This document shows, piece after piece, positions 1 to 9,862 of a DNA stretch of 64,000 bases (position 1 is its first letter; each line of letters opens with the position of its first letter). The notes under the pieces were generated by a model that had not been told where the DNA came from, did no database searches, and saw nothing but the letters and a program-made list of their open reading frames with translations. The stretch lies in the NCBI GenBank assembly GCA_003667245.1, contig RCNN01000592.1:1-64000 (forward strand), in the 5' to 3' direction. Made by a program: the position numbers and the translations under genes. The DNA comes from Heterostelium multicystogenum. Taxonomy: Eukaryota > Evosea > Eumycetozoa > Acytosteliales > Acytosteliaceae.

Positions 1-1194
1 CACACTGGCACCGGCGGCGGTAACCACTTTGTGCTCGGTGGCGCTATGCCCAAGGATTCGCCGTTCCTGCGGCGTCCCGATCTGCTGCGCAGCCTGATCA
101 GCTATTGGCATAACCATCCGTCATTGTCCTACCTGTTTTCCGGCCTGTTCATCGGCCCGACTTCCCAGGCACCACGGGTCGACGAAGCGCGCAACGATGC
201 GCTGTATGAGCTGGAAATCGCCTTCGCGCAGATGCCCGAAGCGGGCGAAGAATGCCCGCCATGGTTGGTGGACCGCCTGCTGCGCAACCTGCTGATCGAC
301 GTCACTGGCAATACCCACCGCGCCGAGTTCTGCATCGACAAGCTCTACTCGCCGGACGGTGCCACCGGCCGCCTGGGCCTGCTGGAATTGCGTGCCTTTG
401 AAATGCCGCCCCACGCCCGCATGAGCCTGACCCAGCAGTTGCTGCTGCGGGCACTGGTCGCGCGGTTCTGGCGTGAACCCTATGCGCCGCCGAAGCTGGC
501 GCGCTGGGGCACAGAGCTGCACGACCGCTTCCTGCTGCCGCACTTTATCGAGCAGGATTTTGCCGACGTGATCGTCGAGCTGAACGCTGCCGGTTATCCG
601 CTGCGGGCCGAATGGTTTGCCGCGCACCTGGAGTTCCGTTTTCCCAAGGTCGGTGACTACGCCGTCAGCGGCATCGAACTGGAATTGCGCCAGGCCCTTG
701 AGCCCTGGCATGTGCTGGGCGAAGAGGGTGCGGTGGGCGGTACGGTGCGTTACGTGGATTCGTCCCTGGAGCGCCTGCAGGTCAAGTTGAGTGGCCTGCC
801 GCCCCAGCGTTACCTGCTGACCTGCAATGGCATCCCGGTGCCGCTGCAACCCACCGGGCGTGTCGGCGAGTTTGTGGCTGGCGTGCGCTATCGCGCCTGG
901 CAACCGGCCAACTGTTTGCAGCCGACCATCCCGGTGCATGCGCCACTGGTGTTCGATCTTTTGGACACATGGATGCAGCGCTCGCTGGGCGGTTGCCAGT
1001 ACCATGTCGCCCACCCGGGCGGGCGCAATTACGACAGCCTGCCGGTGAATGCCAATGAAGCTGAAAGCCGGCGGATGGCGCGGTTTTTCCGCTTGGGACA
1101 CAGCCCCGGGAAATTGCCGGTGCCGAGTGTGGTGATCAATGATGAATTGCCGATGACCCTGGATTTGCGGCGCTTCTCCAATAAGAATGACTAA
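1..1194 (+). CDS. DUF2126 transglutaminase-like protein, C-terminal part
   Basis: This is the C-terminal end of a larger gene: the frame is open at base 1 and already reads [14 protein letters not shown] before the first possible start (GTG at 31). The roughly 397 residues visible match the DUF2126 half of the approximately 1,100-residue bacterial transglutaminase-like proteins; the cysteine-protease half would lie upstream, outside the window. The family travels with circularly permuted ATP-grasp and alpha-E proteins, as it does here, and the set has been predicted to make or modify peptides; the substrate is unknown. The reading frame is unbroken and stops with TAA. Confidence 0.8.
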   Translation, partial: HTGTGGGNHFVLGGAMPKDSPFLRRPDLLRSLISYWHNHPSLSYLFSGLFIGPTSQAPRVDEARNDALYELEIAFAQMPEAGEECPPWLVDRLLRNLLIDVTGNTHRAEFCIDKLYSPDGATGRLGLLELRAFEMPPHARMSLTQQLLLRALVARFWREPYAPPKLARWGTELHDRFLLPHFIEQDFADVIVELNAAGYPLRAEWFAAHLEFRFPKVGDYAVSGIELELRQALEPWHVLGEEGAVGGTVRYVDSSLERLQVKLSGLPPQRYLLTCNGIPVPLQPTGRVGEFVAGVRYRAWQPANCLQPTIPVHAPLVFDLLDTWMQRSLGGCQYHVAHPGGRNYDSLPVNANEAESRRMARFFRLGHSPGKLPVPSVVINDELPMTLDLRRFSNKND

Positions 1195-1207
1195 ACGCGA
1201 TTCAAAA

Positions 1208-1312
1208 TGTGGGAGCGGGCTTGCTCGCGAATACGGTGTCTCAGAAACACATTAAGTGACTGACACTCCGCTTTCGCGAGCAAGCCCGCTCCCACACAAG
1301 CCCGCTCCCACA
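1208..1312. repeat. REP/REPIN palindrome
   Basis: Inverted arms TGTGGGAGCGGGCTTGCTCGCGA (1208-1230) and its complement (1274-1296) flank about 43 unrelated bases. A truncated extra right half-arm follows at 1297-1312. It fills most of the gap between two co-directional genes. Confidence 0.85.
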
Positions 1313-1369
1313 GTTGGATCGCGTGGTTTGTGAGTTAATTCGACTTCCCTTGCCTCTGCCGAGCGTTCC

Positions 1370-3855
1370 ATGCCCGACTTGCTCGACCGTTACCCGCTGA
1401 CCGCGGGCACTTATCACGAACTGCTGGACGACAGCGGCGCGGTTCGCGCCCATTGGCAGCGGCTGCTCGATCACTTGCAACGCAGCACCCCGGCGCAACT
1501 GGCCCAGCGCCAAGCCTTGCTGACTCGGCAGATCCAGGAAAACGGCGTGACCTACAACGTCTACGCCGACCCCAAGGGCGCCGATCGCCCCTGGGAGCTG
1601 GACCTGCTGCCCCACGTGCTGGCCGCCGATGAATGGAAGCAACTCTCCGCCGGCATCGCCCAGCGTGCGCGCCTGCTGAATGCAGTACTGGCCGACCTCT
1701 ACGGCCCGCAACGCTTGATCGCCGAAGGCTTGCTGCCGGCAGAACTGGTGTTCGGCCATAACAATTTCCTGTGGCCGTGCCAGGGGATCCAGCCGCCGAC
1801 GGCGCGTTCCTGCACCTGTACGCCGTGGACCTGGCGCGTACGCCGGATGGCCGCTGGTGGGTCACCGCCGACCGGACCCAGGCCCGTCCGGCGCCGGTTA
1901 TGCTTTGGAAAACCGCACCATCGTGTCCCGCGCCTTCCCGGACCTGTACCGCGACTTGCAGGTGCAGCACCTCACCGGGTTCTTCCGCACCCTGCAGGAA
2001 ACCCTGGCCCGCCAGGCGCCGAGCGACGACCAGCCACCGCTGATCGTGCTGCTGACCCCGGGCCGTTTCAACGAAAGCTATTTCGAGCATCTGTACCTCG
2101 CCCGCCAGCTTGGCTACCCGCTGGTGGAAGGCGGCGACCTGACCGTGCGCGACGCCACGGTGTACCTCAAGACCCTCAGCGGCCTGCGCCGGGTGCACGC
2201 GATCATGCGCCGCCTGGACGACGATTTCTGCGACCCGCTGGAACTGCGCACCGACTCGGCCCTCGGCGTGCCCGGCCTGCTGGATGCCGTGCGCCAGGGC
2301 AATGTGCTGGTGGCCAACGCCCTGGGCAGTGGCGTGCTGGAATCCCCTGGCCTGTTGGGATTTCTGCCGAAGATCAATCAATTCCTGTTTGGCGAAGAGC
2401 TGATCCTGCCGTCCATCGCGACCTGGTGGTGCGGTGAGCCGCCGGTGCTGGCCGAAGCCCTGGAGAAACTGCCGGAGCTGCTGATCAAGCCGGCGTTTCC
2501 GTCGCAAAGCTTTACCCCGGTATTTGGCCGCGACTTGAACGACGAACAACGCGAGGCCCTGGCTGAGCGCATGCGCGCGCGGCCTTACGCCTATGTCGCC
2601 CAGGAACTTGCGCAGTTGTCCCAGGCGCCGGTCTGGCACACCGTTGACGATCACCTTCAGCACCGCGCCATCGGCATGCGTGTGTACGCCGTAGCCAGCG
2701 CCGACGGTTATCGGGTACTGCCCGGTGGCCTGACCCGTGTGGCCGCCGATGCCGATGCCGAAGTGGTGTCGATGCAGCGCGGCGGTGCGAGCAAGGACAC
2801 CTGGGTGCTCGGCGAACGCGCCCATGGCACCGAGCAATGGCGCGCCCAACGGGCCATCGGCGCCCATGACCTGGTGCGGCGTGATCCGTACCTGCCGTCG
2901 CGGGTGGTGGAAAACCTGTTCTGGTTTGGCCGTTATTGCGAGCGCTGTGATGACAGTGCGCGCTGGTTGCGGATCGTCCTCGCCCGCTATGTCGACGGAG
3001 ACGACCCGCTGGCGCTGCAGGCGGCGGTTGAACTGGGTGAGAACCTGCGACTGTTGCCGGAGGAGGGCGAGTTGCCTGAGCGGCTTCAGGCGGCGTTGCT
3101 CGGTGACGACTGGCCGTCGAGCCCTGCGGGCCAACTTGCAGCGCTTGCAGTGGGCGGCGTCCCAGGTGCGCGGCAAGCTGTCCCGGGAAAACTGGCAGGC
3201 GCTGGTGGAGTTGCAGCGCGAAGCCCTGGAGCTGGAAAGCGAAGAGCCGGACTTCGGCGAACTGCTGGATTTCCTCAACCGCCTGGTGATGTCCCTGGCC
3301 GCGCTGTCGGGCTTTGCCCTTGACGACATGACCCGCGACGAAGGCTGGCGCTTCCTGATGATGGGCCGGCGCATCGAGCGCCTGCAGTTTCTCAGCAGCA
3401 GCCTGGCGGCGTTCCTGCGCGGCGTGGCGGTGTTCGATCAGGCCGGGCTGGAGTGGTTGCTGGAGCTGGGCAACAGCAGCATCACCTATCGTTCGCGCTA
3501 CCTCGCGGTACCGCAGCTGATTCCGGTGCTGGACCTGTTGCTGCTGGATGAGCAAAACCCCCACGCAGTGCTGTTCCAGCTGAAACTGGTGAGCCGCACC
3601 TTGCGCCGCTTGAATGACGATTTCGGCGTGCCCCGGGAAACCGGGCTGGCGCCGTTGGTGGAGCGCCTGGCGCGCTTTGACCTGGGCTGCCTGGAGAACC
3701 CGCTGTTCGGCGAGTCCAGTGTGCGTGCCGCGCTGGATGGCCTGGCCGACCTGCTGCAAGCGGTGGCCGATGAAAGTGGGCAAGTCTCCGACCGCCTGGC
3801 CTTGCGCCATTTTGCCCATGTGGACGATGTCAGCCAGCAAACGGTGTCTGTGTGA
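1370..3855 (+). CDS. Circularly permuted ATP-grasp / alpha-E fusion protein (frame broken three times)
   Basis: About 829 residues once the breaks are spanned. The N-terminal two thirds is a circularly permuted type 2 ATP-grasp (DUF404/DUF407 family). The last third, from about 2880 (LPSRVVENLFWFGRYCER), is the helical alpha-E (DUF403) domain. In other bacteria the two are often separate proteins; here they are fused. ATP-grasp enzymes join a carboxylate to an amine through an acyl-phosphate, so a peptide ligase role is inferred; no substrate is known. Codons shift near 1793 (one base lost), 1882 (one lost in a C run) and 3125 (one extra C). The stop overlaps the next gene's start, so the two are co-transcribed and probably translationally coupled. 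Confidence 0.8.
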
Positions 3856-4746
3856 TGAGTGCCCGCTACCAGATTTTCCACGATACCCATTACCACTACG
3901 ACAGCCCGGTGTCCCTGGCCCAGCAGCTGGCGCACCTGTGGCCGCGGCCTTGCGCCTGGCAGCGCTGCAGCTCGCAGCAACTGGAGATCAGCCCCGAGCC
4001 GACCTCGCGCCGGGATGAACTGGATGTGTTCGGCAACCCGATCACCCGGCTGGCATTCGAGCGGCCCCATGATGAACTGCTGGTGAACGCCGGGCTGACA
4101 GTGGAGGTGTTGGCGCGGCCGCTGCTGGATTTCAGCCTGTCGCCGGCCTGGGACCAGACCCGCAACGGCCTGACCTACAGCAGCCAGCCGCTGTCGGCCG
4201 AAGTGATCGAGGCGTGCCGCTATCGGTTCGAATCGCCCTATGTGCATTTGAAGAAAAGCTTCGTCGAGTTCTCCGAAGACTGTTTCCCGGCTGGTCGTCC
4301 GTTGCTGTTGGGTGTGCAGGCGCTGATGCAGAAGATCTTTCAGCGAATTTACTTTCGATGCCGAAGCCACCCAGGTCGCCACGCCGTTGGTGGAAAGTGC
4401 TGGAGCGCCGGCGCGGCGTGTGCCAGGACTTCGCCACCTGATGCTCGCATGCCTGCGTTCCCGGGGCCTGGCGGCGCGGTATATCAGCGGTTACCTGCTG
4501 ACCCAGCCACCGCCCGGCCAGCCACGGTTGATCGGCGCGGATGCGTCCCACGCGTGGGTGTCGGTGTTTTGCCCGGTGTCGGGTTGGGTGGATTTTGACC
4601 CGACCAACAATGTGCAGCCGGCACTGGAACACATCACCCTGGCCTGGGGCCGGGACTTTTCCGATGTTTCGCCGTTGCGGGGGGTGATTCTGGGGGGAGG
4701 GAGCCATGACCCGGAAGTGCGGGTGACGGTGATGCCGCTGGAGTAA
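3852..4746 (+). CDS. Transglutaminase-like cysteine peptidase family protein (frame broken)
   Basis: About 298 residues: an N-terminal bacterial transglutaminase-like region starting ARYQIFHDTHYHYDSPVSLA, then a core with the catalytic triad in sight: Cys in RRGVCQDFA, His in GADASHAWVSVF and Asp in GWVDFDPTNN. Such papain-fold proteins act as peptidases or amide-forming enzymes. The start overlaps the end of the ATP-grasp/alpha-E gene, which argues for one pathway. Three single-base shifts lie between 4335 and 4440 (extra T near 4338, extra A near 4393, lost C near 4436), all in homopolymers. They interrupt the catalytic Cys segment, so decay cannot be wholly excluded. Confidence 0.8.
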
Positions 4747-4763
4747 TGCACATATCTCAAATC

Positions 4764-4814
4764 GGGACGCGGAGCGCCCCAGGATGCATTCCCACGCGGA
4801 GCGTGGGAACGATC
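4764..4814. repeat. Partial CACGC/GCGTG extragenic palindrome
   Basis: Right half of a second repeat family: a GACGCGGAGCG segment, then a hairpin TTCCCACGCGGAGCGTGGGAA. Full copies stand at 51400-51513 and 54925-55030. Here it lies between converging genes, where the hairpin could help end transcription. Confidence 0.6.
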
Positions 4815-4816
4815 AC

Positions 4817-4997
4817 CTATTCAGCGTCTTTCGGTGCTTCGGTTTCGTCTGTAGCCACTGTACCTTCAGCATCCGGGTTCAGTGCACCGGCTTCTTCGTC
4901 GGCTGCAATTTTTCTTGCGCTGCAGCTTTTCCTCTTTCTTCTGCTCTTTGGCCAAGTCTCTCTGACGTTTGGCGAAGGAGTAATTAGGTTTTGCCAT
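4817..4997 (-). CDS. Small conserved charged protein, about 59 residues (frame broken)
   Basis: It begins MAKPNYSFAKRQRDLAKEQK, a start that I recall in many pseudomonad hypothetical proteins. The first half is Lys/Arg/Glu-rich and probably helical or coiled coil; the second half is acidic (DAEGTVATDETEAPKDAE). One extra A in an A run near 4911 moves the tail out of frame; without it the protein ends at the TAG at 4817-4819. No function is known. It lies just downstream of, and in the same direction as, the LOG-family gene. Confidence 0.65.
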
Positions 4998-5065
4998 GGG
5001 CGATCCTCTGGGGTCGAAGGTGAGGTTGAGCGGCGCGTATTCTGCCTTTAATCGCGTCCCAAGGG

Positions 5066-5653
5066 TTAATCGGGTTTTTGGTCCACCCATTTGGGCAGGA
5101 CCAGCGGTTGCCAGGCATCCAGTACGTCAAGCAGCTCAGCCGGCGATTCGCTCATTTGCAGCATGGCACGATGCGGTGCCCGGACGAAGCCTTCGCCGAC
5201 GATATGATCAAGAAAATCGGTCAACTTGCGGTAAAAACCGTTCACTTCGAGCAAACCCAGCGGTTTGCCGTGGTAGCCGAGCTGGCCCCAGGTCCAGACT
5301 TCGAACAGTTCTTCCAGGGTGCCCAGGCCGCCCGGCAGCGCAATAAAGGCGTCGCTCAGCTCGGCCATGCGTGCCTTGCGGGCGTGCATGCCGTCGACCA
5401 CCTCCAGGCGGGTCAGGCCTTTGTGGCCGATTTCGAGGTTTTTCAGGCTTTCGGGAATAATTCCGATCACCTCGCCGCCGGCTTCCAGCGCCGCATCGGC
5501 GACGATACCCATCAGGCCCACGGCGCCGCCGCCGTACACCAGGGTCAGCTTGCGCTCCGCCAGCGCGCGCCCGAGGGCCACGGCTGCTTCACGGTAGGCC
5601 GGGTTGGTGCCGCTGCTGGCACCGCAAAACACACAGACAGACTTCAAGGACAT
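5066..5653 (-). CDS. LOG family protein (cytokinin riboside 5'-monophosphate phosphoribohydrolase-like)
   Basis: 195 residues with a Rossmann-type fold. The family signature PGGLGTLEE is present, with VFCGASSG near the N-terminus and [10 protein letters not shown] for nucleotide binding. LOG proteins split the N-glycosidic bond of nucleoside 5'-monophosphates such as AMP or cytokinin ribotides; many bacterial members, often labelled lysine decarboxylase by mistake, have an uncertain natural substrate. The ATG at 5653 is preferred over one four codons earlier because GGAG stands 6 bases before it. The frame is intact. Confidence 0.85.
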   Translation of the reverse strand: MSLKSVCVFCGASSGTNPAYREAAVALGRALAERKLTLVYGGGAVGLMGIVADAALEAGGEVIGIIPESLKNLEIGHKGLTRLEVVDGMHARKARMAELSDAFIALPGGLGTLEELFEVWTWGQLGYHGKPLGLLEVNGFYRKLTDFLDHIVGEGFVRAPHRAMLQMSESPAELLDVLDAWQPLVLPKWVDQKPD

Positions 5654-5712
5654 ACCTGACTCCACTCAGTTTGTGGCTAAAGAGTAAAGGCTGGCTTGCG
5701 TCTCTCAAAGGA

Positions 5713-5802
5713 TTAAACCTCGCGTTGAGGTGTTTCGCAGGTGCCGCTGGCACCACAGGCATAGGCGGCAAGCAGGCTGCGGAACAGGCTATTGAGGTGC
5801 AT
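5713..5802 (-). CDS. Possible 29-residue leader-like peptide
   Basis: A short frame, MHLNSLFRSLLAAYACGASG and nine more residues, begins at an ATG with GGAG 8 bases upstream and ends in TAA. It has two cysteines and a hydrophobic middle. It lies between the LOG gene and the divergent azurin promoter. Whether it is translated is unknown; only the ribosome site and the protein-like composition support it. Confidence 0.3.
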   Translation of the reverse strand: MHLNSLFRSLLAAYACGASGTCETPQREV

Positions 5803-5907
5803 GGCTGGGACTCCGGAAGGGTGATGGACCGATCATAGGCCGGCACCCGCACTTTGGCCGGTAGATTGTGTCGATGAGTCTGATAGCCTAAAGTTGTATA
5901 CAATCTG

Positions 5908-5921
5908 TTGATACAGATCAT
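5908..5921 (+). promoter_or_regulatory. Anr/Fnr-type box upstream of azurin
   Basis: TTGAT-ACAG-ATCAT matches the Anr/Fnr consensus TTGAT-N4-ATCAA at 9 of 10 positions and sits 71 bases before the azurin start. In P. aeruginosa the azurin gene is known to be activated by Anr under low oxygen, so the site is placed where one would expect it. Confidence 0.65.
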
Positions 5922-5991
5922 ATGAAGTCCTGCCTGACTCAGGCACCCTTGTCGCACTATGCGTTTTTTAAAACCTGCCCTGGAGATTCAC

Positions 5992-6438
5992 ATGTTTGCC
6001 AAACTCGTTGCTGTTTCCCTGCTGACTCTGGCTAGCGGCCAGTTGCTTGCTGCAGAGTGCAAGGTCACTGTCGACTCCACTGACCAGATGTCCTTCAACA
6101 CCAAGGCCATCGAAATCGACAAGAGCTGCAAGACGTTCACCGTTGAGTTGACCCACTCCGGCAGCTTGCCGAAAAACGTCATGGGCCATAACTGGGTGCT
6201 GAGTTCCGCCGCCGACATGCCTGGCATCGCCAGCGACGGCATGGCCGCCGGTATCGACAAGAACTACCTGAAAGACGGCGACACCCGCATCATCGCCCAC
6301 ACCAAGATCATCGGTGCCGGCGAGAAAGACTCCGTGACCTTCGATGTGTCGAAGCTGGCGGCAGGCACTGACTACGCGTTCTTCTGCTCGTTCCCAGGCC
6401 ACATCTCGATGATGAAAGGCACTGTGACCCTGAAGTAA
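5992..6438 (+). CDS. azu: Azurin, periplasmic blue copper protein
   Basis: 148 residues: a 20-residue signal peptide ([20 protein letters not shown]) and a 128-residue mature domain starting AECKV, the usual azurin length. All type 1 copper ligands are present in mature numbering: Gly45-His46 (VMGHNW), Cys112 and His117 (FFCSFPGH) and Met121. Cys3 and Cys26 can form the conserved disulfide. Azurin carries electrons in the periplasm, linked to denitrification and stress. The ATG at 5992 follows GGAG by 6 bases; an in-frame ATG at 5959 lacks this and would spoil the signal peptide. Confidence 0.97.
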   Translation: MFAKLVAVSLLTLASGQLLAAECKVTVDSTDQMSFNTKAIEIDKSCKTFTVELTHSGSLPKNVMGHNWVLSSAADMPGIASDGMAAGIDKNYLKDGDTRIIAHTKIIGAGEKDSVTFDVSKLAAGTDYAFFCSFPGHISMMKGTVTLK

Positions 6439-6447
6439 ACACTCTTT

Positions 6448-6543
6448 TAGGAGCGAGCTTGCTCGCGAAAACCTCAAAGGCACCGCGCTCATCCAGGATG
6501 GGCGCGTTTTCGTTGACGATCTTCGCGAGCAAGCTCGCTCCTA
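6448..6543. repeat. REPIN palindrome, GCGAGCTTGCTCGC variant
   Basis: Arms TAGGAGCGAGCTTGCTCGCGAA (6448-6469) and the inverse (6522-6543) surround a short GC-rich loop. It lies between the converging azu and nadE genes and may act as a bidirectional transcription barrier. Confidence 0.8.
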
Positions 6544-6549
6544 CAGTGC

Positions 6550-7378
6550 TCAGGGTGCAAACGGCATTACCCGCTTGTGCTCGGTCTTGCGATAGGTGTC
6601 GCAGATGATCTTGAAGGCTTCCTCGCGCACCGGCTCGCCGTGCAGGAACGCGTCGATCTCGGCATAGGTCACGCCATGGGACGCTTCGTCCGGCTTGCCC
6701 GGCGACAGGTCTTCCAGGTCGGCCGTCGGGATCTTCTCTACCAGCGATTCCGGAGCACCAAAGTGCCGGGCAATCGCGCGCACCTGGTTCTTCACCAGCC
6801 CGCTCAGCGGTGCCAGGTCGCAGGCGCCGTCACCGAACTTGGTGAAAAAAGCCCATCACGGCTTCCGCCGCATGGTCGGTACCGATCACCAAACCACCGG
6901 CCGCGCCGGCGATGGTGTACTGCGCCACCATGCGCATGCGCGCCTTGGTGTTGCCCAGCACGAAGTCCCGGGAGACTGCGGCCTTGCCTTCAAACGCCGC
7001 CACTTCATTGGCCAGGGATTTCACCGCCGGGCCGATGTTCACTGTGTGGCGTTCGTCGGGTTCGATAAAGTCCACGGACGCCTGGGCGTCGTGTTCGTCG
7101 AACTGGGTTTCGTAGGGCAGGCGCACCGCGATAAAGCGGTACGCATCGTCACCCTTGGCAGCCCGCAACTCTTGCATTGCACGCTGGGCCAGCAGGCCGG
7201 CGGTCAGGGAGTCGACGCCGCCGCTGATGCCCAGCACCAACGTCTTGAGGCCTGAATTGAGCAGGCAATCCTGGATAAAGGTAACGCGCCGGGCGACCTC
7301 CGCCTCAAGGGCGGCCTGGTCCTTGAACGGTGGTTGGACCTTGAGCTGTTCAGCAATCTCGCGCTGTACGGCTTGCAT
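6550..7378 (-). CDS. nadE: NH3-dependent NAD+ synthetase (frame broken once)
   Basis: About 275 residues, the length of the ammonia-using single-domain enzyme. It converts deamido-NAD, ATP and ammonia to NAD. The PP-loop SGGVDS is near residue 50, and [14 protein letters not shown] and the C-terminal [15 protein letters not shown] motif are typical of NadE. An extra base in an A run near 6846 (T run in the gene) splits the frame right after MGFF. Since NAD synthesis is essential, this is almost certainly a base-calling error. GGAG precedes the ATG; the start lies 3 bases past the pncB stop, so the two form an operon. Confidence 0.93.
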
Positions 7379-7381
7379 GAT

Positions 7382-8596
7382 TCACTCCTTGCTGGGTAGG
7401 GCAGGTACTTTGAAAACGTGGCGCAAATAGGCGACAAAGTTCGGATCGGTGCAGTGGGTCTTGCCCGCTTCATCGGAAATCTTCGCGACGGGCTGGCCAT
7501 TACAGGCAGTCATTTTAAGCACGATGCTCATCGGTTCCACACCTGGAATATCACAGGTCAGGTTGGTGCCGATGCCGAAGCTCACATTGATCCGACCACG
7601 CAGCGCGCGGAAAATCTCCAGCGCCTTGGGCAGCGACAGGCTGTCGGAGAACACCAGGGTCTTGCTCATGGGCTCGATCCCCAGCTTGTGATAGTGGGCG
7701 ATCGCCTTTTCGGCCCATTGCACCGGGTCACCGGAGTCGTGGCGCAGGCCGTCGAAGAGCTTGGCGAAGTACAGGTCGAAATCGCTGAGAAAACGCATCG
7801 GTGGTGATGCAATCGGTCAGGGCGATGCCCAGCAGGCCACGGTACTCGCGCACCCAGCAGTCGAGGGCGGCGATCTGGCTGTCGATCAGGCGCGGGCCGA
7901 GTTGCTGGTGGGCCATGATCCATTCGTGGGCCATGGTGCCCAGCGGCTTCATGTTCAGCTCGCGGGCCAGGTGCACGTTGCTGGTGCCGACAAAACGCCG
8001 GGGAAGTCGTGCTTGAGCACGTTTACCACTTCTTCCTGCACGCGGTAGGAGAAGCGTCGACGCGTGCCGAAATCCGCGACCTGCAGTTCGGACAGTTCTT
8101 CGACGCTGGCGTTGGCCGTCAGCCAGTCGAACTTGCGATACAGCTGCTCGCGGGCCTGTTCGAGGATCACGCTCTGGTAGCGATAGCGGTTACGCACTTC
8201 GCTGACGATGGCCAGCATCGGCACTTCAAACAGGATCACGTGCAGCCATGGCCCGCGCAGGCGGATAAACAGCTCACCGTTTTCGATACCGGTGTGCACG
8301 TAGCGCAGGTTGAAGCGAAACAGCCCGAGGAAACGCAGGAAATCCGGCTTCATGAAGCTGATGCGTTCCAGGAAGCCCAGTTGGTCGGGGCTCAGGCTCA
8401 GCTCGGCGAGGCGCTCGATCTGGTAGCGGATCTCCGCCAGGTACGGGCGCAGGTCTTCACTGTTGCGGCAACGAAACTCCCATTCAACTTCCACGTTCGG
8501 GTAGTTGTGCAGCACCGCCTGCATCATGGTCAGCTTGTAGAAGTCGGTGTCGAGCAGGTTCTGCACGATGCGATCGGCAAACACACTCTCGCTCAT
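7382..8596 (-). CDS. pncB: Nicotinate phosphoribosyltransferase (frame broken twice)
   Basis: About 404 residues. The enzyme makes nicotinate mononucleotide from nicotinate and PRPP, the first step of the Preiss-Handler NAD salvage route that NadE completes next door. The N-terminus ([18 protein letters not shown]), the RHDSGDP segment and [12 protein letters not shown] are family hallmarks. The ATG at 8596 (MSESVFADR) is chosen over an upstream frame extension by homology. Frames shift near 7994 (one T lost from a T run in the gene) and near 7798 (one extra T). Confidence 0.92.
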
Positions 8597-8721
8597 AACG
8601 GGAATCTCCAGACGGGTCGGCGATGGGCGCCGGCCTTTACGCACAATTAAGGAATGGCGCTAGTGGCGCATAGACCTGTGCTGTTTTTGCCAGTGATTTT
8701 TTTGGGGATGACTACTGGCGC

Positions 8722-8789
8722 CATCGCAGGCAAGCCAGCTCCCACAGGTGAATGCATTCCAAAATGTGGGAGCTGGCTTGCCTGCGATA
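8722..8789. repeat. REP palindrome, CTGGCTTGCCTGCGAT variant
   Basis: Inverted arms at 8722-8746 and 8765-8789 form one tight stem-loop between the diverging pncB gene and the end of the LysR gene. Confidence 0.8.
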
Positions 8790-8811
8790 GCGGTATTGCA
8801 GGCAACGCGCC

Positions 8812-9708
8812 TCAATCAGACTCAACCTGCTCCATCATCCACTTCACAAAATCCCGCACCTTGGGCACTTCCGCCGAGTGCTCGGGGTAGGCCAGGTAAT
8901 AGGCATCCTGGCTCGGCATCGCATGCTGCCAGGGGATCACCAGCTTGCCTTCGGCGAGCTCTTCTTCCACCAGAAACCTGGGCAGCAGCGCCACACCGCA
9001 GCCAACCTGTGCGGCGCGAATGCACATATAAAAGGTCTCGAAGCGCGGCCCATGGTAGCTGTGCTCGGTGTGATGACCCTGGGCGGCGAACCAGTCATGC
9101 CAGCCTTGCGGGCGCGAGGCGTTTTGCAGCAACACCAGTTCGCTCAGTTGCGTGGGATCGGTAAATGCTTGGGCGGGCAGGCTGTCGGGTGAGCACACGG
9201 GCACCAGTTCTTCGCTGAACAGCTTGAGGCTCTCGGTGCCGGGCCGTGAGCCCTGGCCAAAGTAGAAGGCCAGGTCGGCCTTGCCTTGCAGCAGCTCGTC
9301 GGGCTCCTGTTCGTTGCACAGGTCCAGGTGAATCTGCGGATGGCGCAGTCGCCAGCCCTTGAGGCGCGGCACCAGCCAGCGGGCGCCGAAGGTGTAGGGC
9401 GTGGACACCCGCAGCACTTCAGTCTCGCCGCCGTAGGAGCGCAGGTAATGGGTGGACATCTCCACCTGGGTGAGGATCTTGCGCACTTCCACCAGGTACA
9501 GATCGCCCGCCGGGGTCATCTGCAAGCGGCGGCGCACCCGGCGAAACAGCAGGTGCTGCAACAGTTCTTCCAGCTGCGCGACCTGTTTGCTGACAGCGCT
9601 CTGGGTGAGGTTCAGCTCTTCGGCGGCGCGGGTAAAACTCAGGTGGCGGGTGACCGCTTCGAAGCACTGCAGGGCGGTGATCGAGGGCAAATGTCTTTTA
9701 TTCAGCAC
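8812..9708 (-). CDS. LysR-family regulator of the ama operon
   Basis: 298 residues with a GTG start. The N-terminal winged helix-turn-helix is clear (ITALQCFEAVTRHLSFTRAA, LTQSAVSKQVAQLE), followed by a periplasmic-binding-like effector domain. It is transcribed away from amaB, 154 bases apart, the usual layout for a LysR protein controlling its divergent target. In P. putida a LysR gene occupies the same place beside amaB-amaA. A role as lysine/pipecolate-responsive activator is inferred from this context. The frame stays open upstream, but nothing there resembles LysR. Confidence 0.85.
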   Translation of the reverse strand: MLNKRHLPSITALQCFEAVTRHLSFTRAAEELNLTQSAVSKQVAQLEELLQHLLFRRVRRRLQMTPAGDLYLVEVRKILTQVEMSTHYLRSYGGETEVLRVSTPYTFGARWLVPRLKGWRLRHPQIHLDLCNEQEPDELLQGKADLAFYFGQGSRPGTESLKLFSEELVPVCSPDSLPAQAFTDPTQLSELVLLQNASRPQGWHDWFAAQGHHTEHSYHGPRFETFYMCIRAAQVGCGVALLPRFLVEEELAEGKLVIPWQHAMPSQDAYYLAYPEHSAEVPKVRDFVKWMMEQVESD

Positions 9709-9862
9709 GGCACGCCTCTTTTTGTTCTTAGCATGAATAAACGGAATGATATCTCGCCTAATCGTCGTTTGTTGGCAAGTCTTGGGCCAGCTACAAATAA
9801 GGTCTGGATCGCCGCGACCGCTGGCGGCGCAAATTTCTGTTTGTAGATTGAAGGAGTGACCC

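Noticed and set aside
1335..3840. Long leftward open frames opposite the ATP-grasp/alpha-E gene
   Set aside because: They mirror a well-conserved gene, have no ribosome site and read as low-complexity Arg/His/Gln-rich protein.
9776..9793. Sigma-54-like TGGCAAGTCTTGGGCC before amaB
   Set aside because: GG and GC are correctly spaced, but the -12 part reads GGGC in place of TTGC; too weak to list.
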